Below are positions 16,417 through 26,397 of a DNA stretch of 64,000 bases, piece after piece (within the stretch, counting starts at the first letter, position 1; each line of letters opens with the position of its first letter). The notes beneath the pieces are model-generated. The model was not told the DNA's origin, ran no database searches, and worked only from the letters and a program-made list of their open reading frames with translations. The stretch is from contig JAGNLW010000006.1 of the NCBI GenBank assembly GCA_017999365.1, positions 124,001 to 188,000 on the forward strand, given 5' to 3'. Both the position numbers and the translations under genes were made by a program. The stretch comes from Candidatus Aminicenantota bacterium (lineage in GTDB: Bacteria; Acidobacteriota; Aminicenantia; Aminicenantales; Saccharicenantaceae).

Positions 16417-16463
16417 ATATCTTAGTGAGATAACAATATAATATCTTAGCGGCCTTTTGTCAA
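16417..16463 (-). promoter_or_regulatory. hsp20 promoter with paired direct repeats
   Basis: Minus strand TTGACA (16463-16458), 17 nt, TATATT (16440-16435). A 9-bp direct repeat ATATCTTAG on the plus strand occurs at 16417-16425 and 16441-16449, 24 bp apart, flanking the -10. No CIRCE or HAIR element is seen. The region 16464-16529 is AT-rich with no other feature. Confidence 0.75.
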
Positions 16464-16529
16464 GTATTTAGGAAAATATTTTCTTAATTCATAAGTTATT
16501 GAAAATGAATCAAAATAAAGGCGTTCGGG

Positions 16530-17207
16530 CTAATCCGCGCCCTCGACCAGGATGGTCGCTTCGCCCTTGAGGGCCCGGCCTCCGAGGGCCGCCGCCAGCT
16601 CCGCGGCCGTCCCTCTGCGGAATTCCTCGTGGACCTTGGTCAGCTCCCGGGCCACGACGATCCGGCGGCCGCTTCCCAGGATCTCGGCCGCCGCGGCCAG
16701 GAAGTCCGGTATCCGCCGGGTCGGCAGGTAGAAGACCAGGGTGGCCTTCTCCGCCGCCAGCTCCGCGAGAAGCTTGCTCAGCCCCGACGCCTTGGGCGGC
16801 GGGAAGCCGGCGAACAGGAAGCGGTGGGTCGGCAGGCCGGCCGCGGACAGGGCCGCCGTCACCGCCGCCGGCCCCGGTATGGGCACCACCGCCAGGCCCT
16901 TTTTGAGGGCCTCGCGGATGAGCGGGAAGCCCGGGTCGGAGATGCCCGGCGTCCCGGCGTCGGAGACCAGGGCGACGTCCTTGCCGGCCTCGAGCAGGCC
17001 GATGATCTCGGGGATGCGCCGCCCCTCCCTCGGCTGGAAGTAGCTGATGAGCGGCTTGCGCAGGCCGTAGCGGTTGAGGAGCTTGACCGTCTGGCGGGTG
17101 TCCTCGCAGGCGATGGCCTCGACCTCGCCCAGGACGCGCAGGGCCCGCAGGGTGATGTCCTCGAGGTTGCCGATGGGGGTGCCGACGACGTACAACCGGC
17201 CGGCCAC
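16530..17207 (-). CDS. rsmI: 16S rRNA (cytidine1402-2'-O)-methyltransferase, short form
   Basis: Tetrapyrrole-methylase-fold enzyme that modifies C1402 of 16S rRNA. Motifs: LYVVGTPIGNLEDIT at the start, EDTRQT, SDAGTPGISDPG and PIPGPAAVTAAL. The start is taken as GTG at 17207, immediately after nadE. At 225 residues it lacks the ~50-residue C-terminal domain of most RsmI proteins. It probably shares a transcript with the nitrilase-like gene and nadE upstream. Confidence 0.93.
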   Translation of the reverse strand: MAGRLYVVGTPIGNLEDITLRALRVLGEVEAIACEDTRQTVKLLNRYGLRKPLISYFQPREGRRIPEIIGLLEAGKDVALVSDAGTPGISDPGFPLIREALKKGLAVVPIPGPAAVTAALSAAGLPTHRFLFAGFPPPKASGLSKLLAELAAEKATLVFYLPTRRIPDFLAAAAEILGSGRRIVVARELTKVHEEFRRGTAAELAAALGGRALKGEATILVEGAD

Positions 17208-17209
17208 GC

Positions 17210-18028
17210 CTACTTGCCCCAGTCGTAGGGATAGAGGAAATCGTGGCTCACCGATCGCGGCGAGAGCTTGGCGATGGGCGGCATGCGGCGCTTGAACTCC
17301 GAGCCCTTGATCAGGCCGATGACGCGGTCGACGGCCGCGGCGGCGTGCCCGGCGGCGACGACGGCGTCCCGGCCCTCGCGCCCCTCGACGAGCTCGCAAA
17401 GGATGGCATCGAGCTCCTCGTAGGCGAGGCCGATCTCGCCCTCGTCCGTCTGCCCCGGCCAGAGTCCGGCCGTCGGCGCCTTACGGCGGATGGCCGGGGG
17501 GATGCGGAGGTGGCGGGCCAGCTCGCGGACCTGGGTCTTGTAGAGGTCGCCCATGGGATTGACGGCGCAGGCCATGTCGCCGTGGATCGTGCCGTAGCCG
17601 ATGAGGAGCTCGGTCTTGTTGCTCGTGCCGAGGATGAAGCCGCCCTCGGCGGCCGACCGGTCGTAGAGGATGGCCATGCGCTCGCGGGCCATCTTGTTGC
17701 CGCGCCGGACGCGGCTCGCGGCCGGATGGGCCGCGAAGTAGAGGTCGATCTGAGGGGAGATGTCGACGACGTCGTGGCGGATGCCCAGGCGGCGGGCCAG
17801 GGCCAGGGCGTCGCGGACGTCCTGCGGGAAGGCCCCGCCGTACGGCATAACCAGGGCCAGGACGTTCTCCGGGCCGAGGGCCCTGGCGGCCAGGGCGGCG
17901 CAGACGGCCGAGTCGAGCCCGCCCGACAGGCCCAGGAGGCCCCGGCGGCAGCCGCATTTGCCGAGCTCCTCCCGGATGAAGGCGACCAGGACCTTCTCGA
18001 CGAAGGGAGCGTCAATCCTCGGCGGCAC
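17210..18028 (-). CDS. nadE: NAD synthetase (ammonia-type synthetase domain)
   Basis: Last step of NAD synthesis: amidation of deamido-NAD using ATP. The PP-loop SGGLDS is at 35-40, and the family motifs GTSNKTE, GYGTIHGDMACAVNPMGDLYKTQV and AGLWPGQTDEGE are present. The 272 residues lack a glutaminase domain, but the upstream gene encodes a nitrilase-fold amidase and overlaps nadE by 17 nt. The two together equal a glutamine-dependent NAD synthetase split into two chains. Confidence 0.95.
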   Translation of the reverse strand: MPPRIDAPFVEKVLVAFIREELGKCGCRRGLLGLSGGLDSAVCAALAARALGPENVLALVMPYGGAFPQDVRDALALARRLGIRHDVVDISPQIDLYFAAHPAASRVRRGNKMARERMAILYDRSAAEGGFILGTSNKTELLIGYGTIHGDMACAVNPMGDLYKTQVRELARHLRIPPAIRRKAPTAGLWPGQTDEGEIGLAYEELDAILCELVEGREGRDAVVAAGHAAAAVDRVIGLIKGSEFKRRMPPIAKLSPRSVSHDFLYPYDWGK

Positions 18029-18866
18029 GGACGATCCTTTCGAGCGATCTCCAGATGGCCTCGGGCTTCTCGTCGCGCTTGAAGAGCCAGCGGCGGCGGG
18101 CCCGGCCGACGGCGGAGAGGTCGGCGGGGACGATCAGCAGGTCGGGCTCGGCCGCGGCGGCCCGGCCGAGGAGCCGGCCGCCGGGCCCGAAGACGAACGA
18201 GCCGCCGGCGAAGGTCACGCCGTCCTCGACGCCGGCCCGGTTGGCGTAGACGACGAAGGCCGTGGAGAAGTAGGACAGGGCCTCGCCCATGAGCTCCCAC
18301 ATCCGGGCCGTCTCGAAGGCCCCGCCGCCGCCGATGCCGCGGCCCGGCGCGGCCGAGGCGCAGATGATGACCTCGGCCCCGGCGGCGTAGTGGACGTAGC
18401 CCGCCCCGTAATGGAGGAAGTCCCGGCAGATGAGCAGCCCGGCCCGGCCGAAGGGGGTGTCGAAGGCCCGGAAGTCGCGGCCCTGGGCGAAGAACTTGGC
18501 CTCCTCGAACATGCCGTTGGTCGGCAGGTAGACCTTGCGGTGGACGTGGACGAGACGGCCGTCGGCGACGAAGGCGGCGGCGTTGTAGAACAGGCCCTGC
18601 TCGTCCGGGCTCTCCTCGACGAAGCCGAAGACGGCCGACAGGCCCTTGGTCCGGGCCACGAGACGGGCGAAGCGCCGGTCCGTGCGGGGGTCGAAGGCGA
18701 CCTCCTCGACGAGGTCCTTGAGCGTGTAGCCGGTCAAGCCGAGCTCGGGGAAGACGACCAGGCCGGCCTTCTTCCGCCGGGCCTTCTCCAGGACCTCGGC
18801 GTGGAGGGCGAAGTTGGCCTCGACGTCGCCGAGCTTGGGCGCGATCTGGGCGAGGGCGATGTTCAT
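18012..18866 (-). CDS. Nitrilase-superfamily amidohydrolase, probable glutaminase partner of NadE
   Basis: The 284-residue protein has the Glu-Lys-Cys triad of carbon-nitrogen hydrolases: E41 in FPELGLTGY, K111 in HRKVYLP and C147 in LLICRDFLH. Its order and overlap with nadE, and its similarity to the N-terminal glutaminase half of glutamine-dependent NAD synthetases, suggest it supplies ammonia to NadE. A stand-alone amidase of other specificity cannot be excluded. It starts at ATG 18866, close to the divergent promoter of the next gene. Confidence 0.88.
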   Translation of the reverse strand: MNIALAQIAPKLGDVEANFALHAEVLEKARRKKAGLVVFPELGLTGYTLKDLVEEVAFDPRTDRRFARLVARTKGLSAVFGFVEESPDEQGLFYNAAAFVADGRLVHVHRKVYLPTNGMFEEAKFFAQGRDFRAFDTPFGRAGLLICRDFLHYGAGYVHYAAGAEVIICASAAPGRGIGGGGAFETARMWELMGEALSYFSTAFVVYANRAGVEDGVTFAGGSFVFGPGGRLLGRAAAAEPDLLIVPADLSAVGRARRRWLFKRDEKPEAIWRSLERIVRAAED

Positions 18867-18894
18867 GCCTCATGAGTAACACATTCGACGCGGG

Positions 18895-18912
18895 TTTTCA
18901 AACGGTTGAAAA
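18895..18912. promoter_or_regulatory. Inverted repeat in the divergent promoter region
   Basis: TTTTCAA-ACGG-TTGAAAA, perfect arms around a 4-nt spacer. The right arm contains the -35 (TTGAAA) of the plus-strand gene, and the left arm offers a TTGAAA -35 to the minus strand. It could be an operator for both genes or just back-to-back -35 boxes. Confidence 0.5.
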
Positions 18913-18934
18913 TTCCGGCCGATGGGGATATAGT
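18906..18934 (+). promoter_or_regulatory. Promoter of the DUF4388-DnaJ-TPR gene
   Basis: TTGAAA (18906-18911), 17 nt, TATAGT (18929-18934). It overlaps an in-frame TTG at 18934, which argues for the ATG at 18961 as start. Confidence 0.75.
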
Positions 18935-18960
18935 TGGCCCGCCAGAGGTTTACGCCACCC

Positions 18961-20415
18961 ATGAACCATATCGCGACGCACCTGCGCGACATCTTCTTCG
19001 GCAAGAAGACGGGGCGCCTCATCTACCGCCGGGCCGACATCCTCAAGTACTTTTTCTTCGAGAAGGGCGCCATCATCCAGGTCAAGACGAACCAGGCCGA
19101 CGAGCGGCTGGGCGAGATCCTCTTCAAACTCGAGCGCATTCCCCGGGACGCCCACGCCCGCCTGGACGAGTACATCGAGCCCAACAAGAACCTGGGCGAG
19201 GTCCTGCGGACGCGGGGGGTCATCTCCGAGGAGGACTTGGCCGAAGCCCTGGCCCACCAGGTCCGCGAGAGCGTCCTCAACGTCTTCCCCCATTTCGACG
19301 CCGAGATGGAGTTCCAGGCCCACGACAGCTTCGCCGCCTCGGGCGAGGCCCCGCAGGTCAGCGTACCCCTGCTCATCGAGTACGGCATCCGCCGCATGCA
19401 GCCGAACCCGATGCTGCAGGCCTTTCTGGCCCGCCGCACGCCGTCCCTCGGGCGGCGGACCTACGCCTACCTGCTGACCGCCGAGGAGCGGGACGTCCTG
19501 GAGAAGATCAACGGCTCCGAGCCGGCCGAGGTCGTCCTGCGCGGGCTGACCGTGCCGGCCGACCAGTTCTGGAAGAGCCTCTACCTCTTCTACTGCCTCG
19601 GCGTCGTCGACCTCGCCGGCGAACCGGCCCCCGAGCCGGCCGACCCCAAGACCCGCCTCCGCCCCTCGACGGTGGCCCGGCCCGACGTCCCCCGTGAGGT
19701 CGCCGAGGTCATGTCCTTGCGCGAGATCCTGCCCTCGATGACGCTCTATCAGATCCTCGACGTGCCCAAGACGGCCTCGGAAGAGGACATCAAGAAGGCC
19801 TACTTCCAGATGGCCCGCAAGTTCCACCCGGACCGCTTCGACCGCAAGATCGTGGCCGATTTCAAGACCACGATCGACGAGGTCTTCGACGGCATCACCA
19901 ACGCCTACCGGGTCCTGAGCAACAAGGACTCGCGCCGGATCTACGACGCCAAGTCGGGCGAAGCGACCACCCAGGAAGACGTCCAGGACTCCTTCCGCAG
20001 GGCCGACATCAAGTTCCGCCAGGGCAAGACGCTTCACGCCCAGGCCCGCTACGACGAGGCCATCGCCTATCTCGAGGAGGCCGTCCGGGTCCGCAAGGAC
20101 AAGGGCGACTACTTCCTGCTCCTGGCCATGTGCGAATCCCACCTGCCGGCCTACGTCCGCAAGGCCGAGCAGGACTTCCTCAAGGCCGTCCAGCTCGAGC
20201 CCTGGAATCCCGAGGGCTACGTCGGGCTGGGCCTGCTCTACAAGAACGAGGGGCTGCAGACCAAGGCCGTCAAGCAGCTGGAGAAGGCCCTCGAGGTCGA
20301 GCCCGGCCACTCGGCCGCCCGCGAGGCCCTGGACGAGCTGACAGGCGGGTCCAAGAAGGGCTCCAAGAGCCTGTTCAAGATGGACCTGTTCGGTTCGAAG
20401 AAGAAGAAGAAGTAG
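18961..20415 (+). CDS. DUF4388/PATAN-like, DnaJ and TPR domain protein
   Basis: The 484-residue cytoplasmic protein has an N-terminal region (about 5-220) resembling the DUF4388/PATAN domain (GKKTGRLIYRRADILKYFFFEKGAIIQV), then a J domain at about 260-340 (TLYQILDVPKTASEEDIKKAYF, with the HPD tripeptide) and TPR repeats to about 460, ending in a Lys-rich tail. The HPD suggests it can stimulate a DnaK. Similar architectures occur in Acidobacteria and Deltaproteobacteria, where DUF4388 is tied to signalling or motility. The exact role is unknown. Confidence 0.85.
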   Translation: MNHIATHLRDIFFGKKTGRLIYRRADILKYFFFEKGAIIQVKTNQADERLGEILFKLERIPRDAHARLDEYIEPNKNLGEVLRTRGVISEEDLAEALAHQVRESVLNVFPHFDAEMEFQAHDSFAASGEAPQVSVPLLIEYGIRRMQPNPMLQAFLARRTPSLGRRTYAYLLTAEERDVLEKINGSEPAEVVLRGLTVPADQFWKSLYLFYCLGVVDLAGEPAPEPADPKTRLRPSTVARPDVPREVAEVMSLREILPSMTLYQILDVPKTASEEDIKKAYFQMARKFHPDRFDRKIVADFKTTIDEVFDGITNAYRVLSNKDSRRIYDAKSGEATTQEDVQDSFRRADIKFRQGKTLHAQARYDEAIAYLEEAVRVRKDKGDYFLLLAMCESHLPAYVRKAEQDFLKAVQLEPWNPEGYVGLGLLYKNEGLQTKAVKQLEKALEVEPGHSAAREALDELTGGSKKGSKSLFKMDLFGSKKKKK

Positions 20416-20421
20416 CGGCGG

Positions 20422-22518
<2,097 letters not shown>

Positions 22519-23670
22519 TTACTTGCCGAGGCGGGACTTGACCTGGGCGACCAGGGCGTTGAACTTGTCGAGGACGCCCTTCTGGGAGGCCTGGATCTTG
22601 GCGATGGCCTGGTTCTCGGCCTCGATGTTGGCGTTGAGCGTCTGCAGCAGCCGCTTGTCGGTGGCCGAGAGCTCGTCCTCGCTCTTGCCCTCGAACTTCT
22701 GGTCGATGGTCTTGTTGAACTCCTCGATGGCCTTCTTGTGCTCCTCGATCTTGGCGTAGCTCGAGGCCAGCTCCTTGTCCTGTCCGACGAACAGGTTCTG
22801 GGCCATGCCGAGGAAGTTCTTCTGCTGGGCCGGGACGAGCAGGGCGGCCTCGATGTTGGCGTTGACGGCCTCCATGGTCTTGGACGCGTCGGTCTTGACC
22901 TGGGCGTTCAGGATGATAGCGATGTTCTGGGCCAGGGAGCCGGTCCGCTTCTTGGCGTAAGCCTCCCGGTAGATGGCCAGGGCCTGGTCGATCTTGTTCT
23001 GCTTGTAGAGGGTCTGGGCATAGACCGTGGCGCTCTCGGGGCCCTGGTCGGCGGCGTAGAATTTCTGCAGGACCGCCTCGGCCTCGGCCAGCTGCTGGGC
23101 CTTGAGAAGCTTGTCGGCCAGGCTCTTGATCTGCTTGACGATGTTGGGGTCCTTGAACGCGTCGTAGGCCAGGATGTAGTTCTCCGTGGCCTTGGTGTTG
23201 TTGCCGGCGGTCTCCGCGGCCTTGCCGATGAGGAAGTACCCCGTCGCCCGGAGCTGAGAACCGGTCTTGGCGTCGCTCAGGCCCTTGCCGTAGTCGATGA
23301 GCTTATGGGCCGCGGCGTCGGCCTTGTCGGTCTGCCCGGCCTTGTAATAGAGCTGAGGGATGGCGATCACGAGCTGCGTCTTGGTGCCGCCGTCGAGGCC
23401 TTCCATGGTCAGGGCCTTCTCGCCGGCCGCGGCCGCCTTGGCGGCGTCGGTCGAGGCGCAGGGGGTCAGGCAATAATAAGCGTAAGCCCAATGCTCGTTG
23501 GTCGTGCCCTGGCCGGCGTACTTGCCGATGTAGGCCTCGAGGGCCTTGGACTTCTGGCAATTATCGGAGATCTGCATGGCCTTGAGGTATTCCTCGTCGG
23601 CGGACTGGGCCACGGCCAGGCCGGTGAGGACGAACCCCAGGGTCACGATGGCGAGTAGTGTCCTTTTCAT
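22519..23670 (-). CDS. Exported TPR-type protein of unknown function
   Basis: The 383-residue product begins with a signal peptide (KRTLLAIVTLGFVLTGLAVA, cleavage after AVA or AQS), followed by helical repeats consistent with TPRs (for example the segments around residues 80-300, YYKAGQTDKADAAAHKL and LYKQNKIDQALAIYREAY) and a C-terminal coiled coil. Likely a periplasmic scaffold. The ATG at 23670 follows GAGAGG; an in-frame upstream extension to 23742 covers the promoter and is not real. Confidence 0.85.
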   Translation of the reverse strand: MKRTLLAIVTLGFVLTGLAVAQSADEEYLKAMQISDNCQKSKALEAYIGKYAGQGTTNEHWAYAYYCLTPCASTDAAKAAAAGEKALTMEGLDGGTKTQLVIAIPQLYYKAGQTDKADAAAHKLIDYGKGLSDAKTGSQLRATGYFLIGKAAETAGNNTKATENYILAYDAFKDPNIVKQIKSLADKLLKAQQLAEAEAVLQKFYAADQGPESATVYAQTLYKQNKIDQALAIYREAYAKKRTGSLAQNIAIILNAQVKTDASKTMEAVNANIEAALLVPAQQKNFLGMAQNLFVGQDKELASSYAKIEEHKKAIEEFNKTIDQKFEGKSEDELSATDKRLLQTLNANIEAENQAIAKIQASQKGVLDKFNALVAQVKSRLGK

Positions 23671-23697
23671 GCTAACCTCTCTGAGAAAATTTCTGGA

Positions 23698-23726
23698 ATC
23701 ATAACTTCTAACCCGGCACTTGTCAA
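23698..23726 (-). promoter_or_regulatory. Promoter of the exported TPR gene
   Basis: Minus strand TTGACA (23726-23721), 17 nt, TATGAT (23703-23698). Confidence 0.8.
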
Positions 23727-23776
23727 TATCGCCTCGTTCCACCCAAATACTAGCAAAAATTATGCCAGGATTGGGG

Positions 23777-23782
23777 TATAAT
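23777..23782 (+). promoter_or_regulatory. murB -10 element (leaderless start)
   Basis: A perfect TATAAT lies 7 nt upstream of the murB ATG (23790), so transcription would begin at or next to the start codon. No good -35 and no ribosome binding site are visible. Confidence 0.55.
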
Positions 23783-23789
23783 ACCGCCG

Positions 23790-24728
23790 ATGGACGCGAA
23801 AACCGCCTTCGAAAAGGCTTTTCTCGAGGCCGTGGGCACCGCCCCCTCGAGGAACGTCCCCCTGTCGGCCCTGTCGAGCTTCGGCATCGGCGGCCCGGCC
23901 GACCTCTTTTTCGAGGCCCTCAGCGAGGACGAGCTGGCCAAGGCGGTGGCCCTGGCCTTCGCCGAGAAATTCCCGTTCTACGTCATCGGGGGGGGCTACA
24001 ACCTTCTCTTCGACGACGCCGGCTACCGGGGGCTCATCATCCGCAACAGGCTCGAGGGTGTCCGTCAGGAGGGACAGTGCCTGAGCGTCCTCTCGGGGAC
24101 CAGCCTGGCCTGCGTCCTCAGCGAGGCCGTCGGGGCCGGGCTGACCGGCCTGGAGTTCCTGGCCGGCATCCCCGGCACCGTCGGCGGGGCCGTCTACGGC
24201 AACGCCGGGGCCTACGGCTGGAGCATCGGGGACGTCGTCCGCTGGGCGACCATCCTCTGGCCGGACGGGGAGCGCAAGACCGTGGCCCGGGAGGACCTGG
24301 GTTTCGGCTACCGGGACTCCGTCCTCAAGAAAAAGGCCGGCATCGTCCTCAGGGCCACCCTCCTCTGCACCCCTGGGGACAAGGCCGAATCCGAGACCCG
24401 CATCCGGGAGATCCTCCAGAAGCGCTGGGCCAAGCACCCGCCCCACGGCACGGCCTGCGCCGGCAGCTATTTCAAGAACTCCTGTTCCGCGAGCGGGGCC
24501 CGCATCGCCGCCGGCCAGCTTCTCGACCGGGCCGGGGCCCGGGGCCTGGCCGTCGGGGACGCGGCCGTCTCGGACGTCCACTGCAATTTCATCGTCAACA
24601 AGGGGAGCGCCACGTCGGCCGACGTGCTGCGGCTGGCCGAGGACCTCAAGGAGCTCGTCTTCCGGACGTTCGGCGTCCGGCTCGAGGAAGAGGTCATCCA
24701 CCTCCGAGCCGACGCCTCAATGATCTGA
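23790..24728 (+). CDS. murB: UDP-N-acetylenolpyruvoylglucosamine reductase
   Basis: Second committed step of peptidoglycan precursor synthesis, NADPH-dependent reduction by an FAD enzyme. The 312 residues show LSSFGIGGPAD, the FAD-binding VIGGGYNLLFDD, GIPGTVGGAVYGNAGAYG and GSYFKN with its catalytic Ser. MurA, the preceding enzyme, is encoded at 26394-27656. The start codon lies just after a -10 box, suggesting leaderless translation. The end overlaps the convergent gene by 35 nt. Confidence 0.95.
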   Translation: MDAKTAFEKAFLEAVGTAPSRNVPLSALSSFGIGGPADLFFEALSEDELAKAVALAFAEKFPFYVIGGGYNLLFDDAGYRGLIIRNRLEGVRQEGQCLSVLSGTSLACVLSEAVGAGLTGLEFLAGIPGTVGGAVYGNAGAYGWSIGDVVRWATILWPDGERKTVAREDLGFGYRDSVLKKKAGIVLRATLLCTPGDKAESETRIREILQKRWAKHPPHGTACAGSYFKNSCSASGARIAAGQLLDRAGARGLAVGDAAVSDVHCNFIVNKGSATSADVLRLAEDLKELVFRTFGVRLEEEVIHLRADASMI

Positions 24729-25563
24729 CCCGGGCGGGCGCCAGCCCTCTCCGGGCGGCCATCTCGAGAACCGCCTTCCCAAGAACCCGGTAGATATCGG
24801 CGGCCCGAGGGTCTTTCCTGAGGGCTTCCAGATGCGCGGCCACCGTGGACTGGTCCCCGCGGATGACCGGACCAGTCAGGGCTTTTTCCACCCCAAGATT
24901 TTTTACGTTCTGTAAAGTTCCTTCGACCAGGGGCAGGAGGACCGCTTCGGCCGTTCCCCGGTCTATCCCGGCCCGCCCGAGCAGGTCGACGGCCGTTCCC
25001 TCCAAGGCCACGAAGGCGTTCGAGGCCAGGGCGCAGGCGGCGTGATAGAGGGGCTTGTCCTTCGCGGCGAGCAACAGCACGTGGCCGCGCAGGGAGCGGA
25101 CGACCCGGCCGCAGGCCTCGACCGCCTCGGGGTCGCCCTCGACGCCCCAGGTGACGCCGGCGAAGACCGAGGCCGGCGCGTCCTTGCGGGCGAAGGATTG
25201 GACCGGATGGCACGAGGCCGTGAGGGCGCCGCGACGGGCGAGGGGGGCGAGGGCGCTCGCCGCGAGGAGCCCGCTGGTGTGGACGACGACGCGCCCCGTC
25301 CAATCGACGCCGGACCGGGCCAGGGCGGCGGCCGCCTTGGCCACTTCGGCGTCGGGGACGGCGACGACGACGAGCCGGCCGGGATCGGGCGCGGGCCCGA
25401 GCGCGGTCGACGCCCGCCCGGCGCCGGTGAGGCGGCGCGCCTCGCGGGCCGCCCGGAGGTCGCGGTCGACGAGCGCCGCAGGCCGCCAGCCCCGGCGGGC
25501 CAGGGCCGCGGCGAGCGCCGTCCCGAGGCGCCCGGTCCCGACGACCGAGAAGCTCCTGGTCAT
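24694..25563 (-). CDS. Rossmann-fold/DUF2520 oxidoreductase-like protein
   Basis: The 289-residue protein has an N-terminal dinucleotide-binding motif VVGTGRLGTALAAALARRG and VVVAVPDAEVAKAA, as in F420- and NADP-dependent reductases, and a C-terminal helical DUF2520 domain (CHPVQSFA; ACALASNAFVALEGTAVDLL). Proteins of this type are often annotated as predicted short-chain or pyrroline-carboxylate-reductase-like enzymes; the substrate is unknown. Its start overlaps the end of the NYN gene by 4 nt. Confidence 0.88.
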   Translation of the reverse strand: MTRSFSVVGTGRLGTALAAALARRGWRPAALVDRDLRAAREARRLTGAGRASTALGPAPDPGRLVVVAVPDAEVAKAAAALARSGVDWTGRVVVHTSGLLAASALAPLARRGALTASCHPVQSFARKDAPASVFAGVTWGVEGDPEAVEACGRVVRSLRGHVLLLAAKDKPLYHAACALASNAFVALEGTAVDLLGRAGIDRGTAEAVLLPLVEGTLQNVKNLGVEKALTGPVIRGDQSTVAAHLEALRKDPRAADIYRVLGKAVLEMAARRGLAPARVRSLRRRLGGG

Positions 25564-26036
25564 GGCTTGGCCTTGAAGACCTGGCCCCAGAGGTCGATCT
25601 CGAGCGAGGACGGGTCCTCGACCCGCTTGTCGAGCTCGCGCCGCTTCTTGCCTTCCTTGATGGCGCCCTTGATCTCGCGGGCGAAGACGTCGGAAGTGAC
25701 GGACTCGATGCCGCGCTCGCGGGCCAGGTCGCGCAGGGCCCGGTCCGAGGTCACGACGAAGAACCGCCGCTTGTCGGCCTGGGCCTCGATCATGTCGCGG
25801 ATGACGTCGTCGGCGCTCTGGCCGGCGCCCGGGTAGTGGATGGTGAACTTGTCGTTGACCGGGACGGCCGTGCGGCTCTCCTCGGGGTTGCCGTCGAAGA
25901 CGAGGTGGATCCGGGAGCGGGTCACGCGCTGGAAGGCCAGCAGCCGGACGACCAGGCCGTCGCGGCCGCCGCGCTCCCTCAGCTCGTGCGGGGCGATCCG
26001 GCCGAGGAGGTTGTTGCCGTCGATGAGGTAGGCCAT
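25560..26036 (-). CDS. NYN-domain (YacP-like) predicted endoribonuclease
   Basis: The 158-residue protein begins MAYLIDGNNLLGRI with the NYN/PIN-like first acidic residue and continues with VFDG, QSADDVIRDM and VVTSDRALRDLARERG, the conserved acidic positions of the fold. YacP/Rae1 relatives cleave mRNA on the ribosome. The gene sits one base downstream of the HIT gene, in a run with murA. Confidence 0.9.
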   Translation of the reverse strand: MAYLIDGNNLLGRIAPHELRERGGRDGLVVRLLAFQRVTRSRIHLVFDGNPEESRTAVPVNDKFTIHYPGAGQSADDVIRDMIEAQADKRRFFVVTSDRALRDLARERGIESVTSDVFAREIKGAIKEGKKRRELDKRVEDPSSLEIDLWGQVFKAKP

Positions 26037-26037
26037 G

Positions 26038-26397
26038 TCAGCCCGGCGGCCACTCGAGGGTCCTTCCGCCGAGGAGGTGGAAGTGGACGTGGAAGACCGA
26101 CTGGCCCGCGTCGGGCCCGGTGTTGACGACGACGCGGTAGCCCGAGCCGGCGACGCCCCGGGCCTCGGCCAGGGCCCGGGCCCGGAAGAGGACCTCGCCG
26201 AGCAGGGCCGCCTCGCCCTCGGGGACGTCCGCGAGCGAGGCGAAGTGCCGCTTGGGGACGATGAGGACGTGGACGGGGGCCTTGGGGTGGATGTCCTCGA
26301 AGGCGAAGAGGCGCTCGTCCTCGTGGACGACCTTGGCCGGGAGCTCCCGGCGGACGATGCGGCAGAACAGGCAGTCGGGCCGCGGCTCGCCGCTCAC
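26038..26397 (-). CDS. HIT family nucleotide-binding protein
   Basis: The 119-residue protein carries CLFCRIVRRELPAKVV at the start (a CxxC zinc-type element) and the histidine triad HVHFHLLGG near residue 105. HINT-type members hydrolyse adenosine phosphoramidates. The GTG at 26397 overlaps the murA stop codon. Confidence 0.93.
   Translation of the reverse strand: MSGEPRPDCLFCRIVRRELPAKVVHEDERLFAFEDIHPKAPVHVLIVPKRHFASLADVPEGEAALLGEVLFRARALAEARGVAGSGYRVVVNTGPDAGQSVFHVHFHLLGGRTLEWPPG

Noticed and set aside
18934..18960. TTG start at 18934 for the DnaJ-TPR gene
   Set aside because: It overlaps the -10 box, so it would lie upstream of the transcript; the ATG at 18961 is kept.
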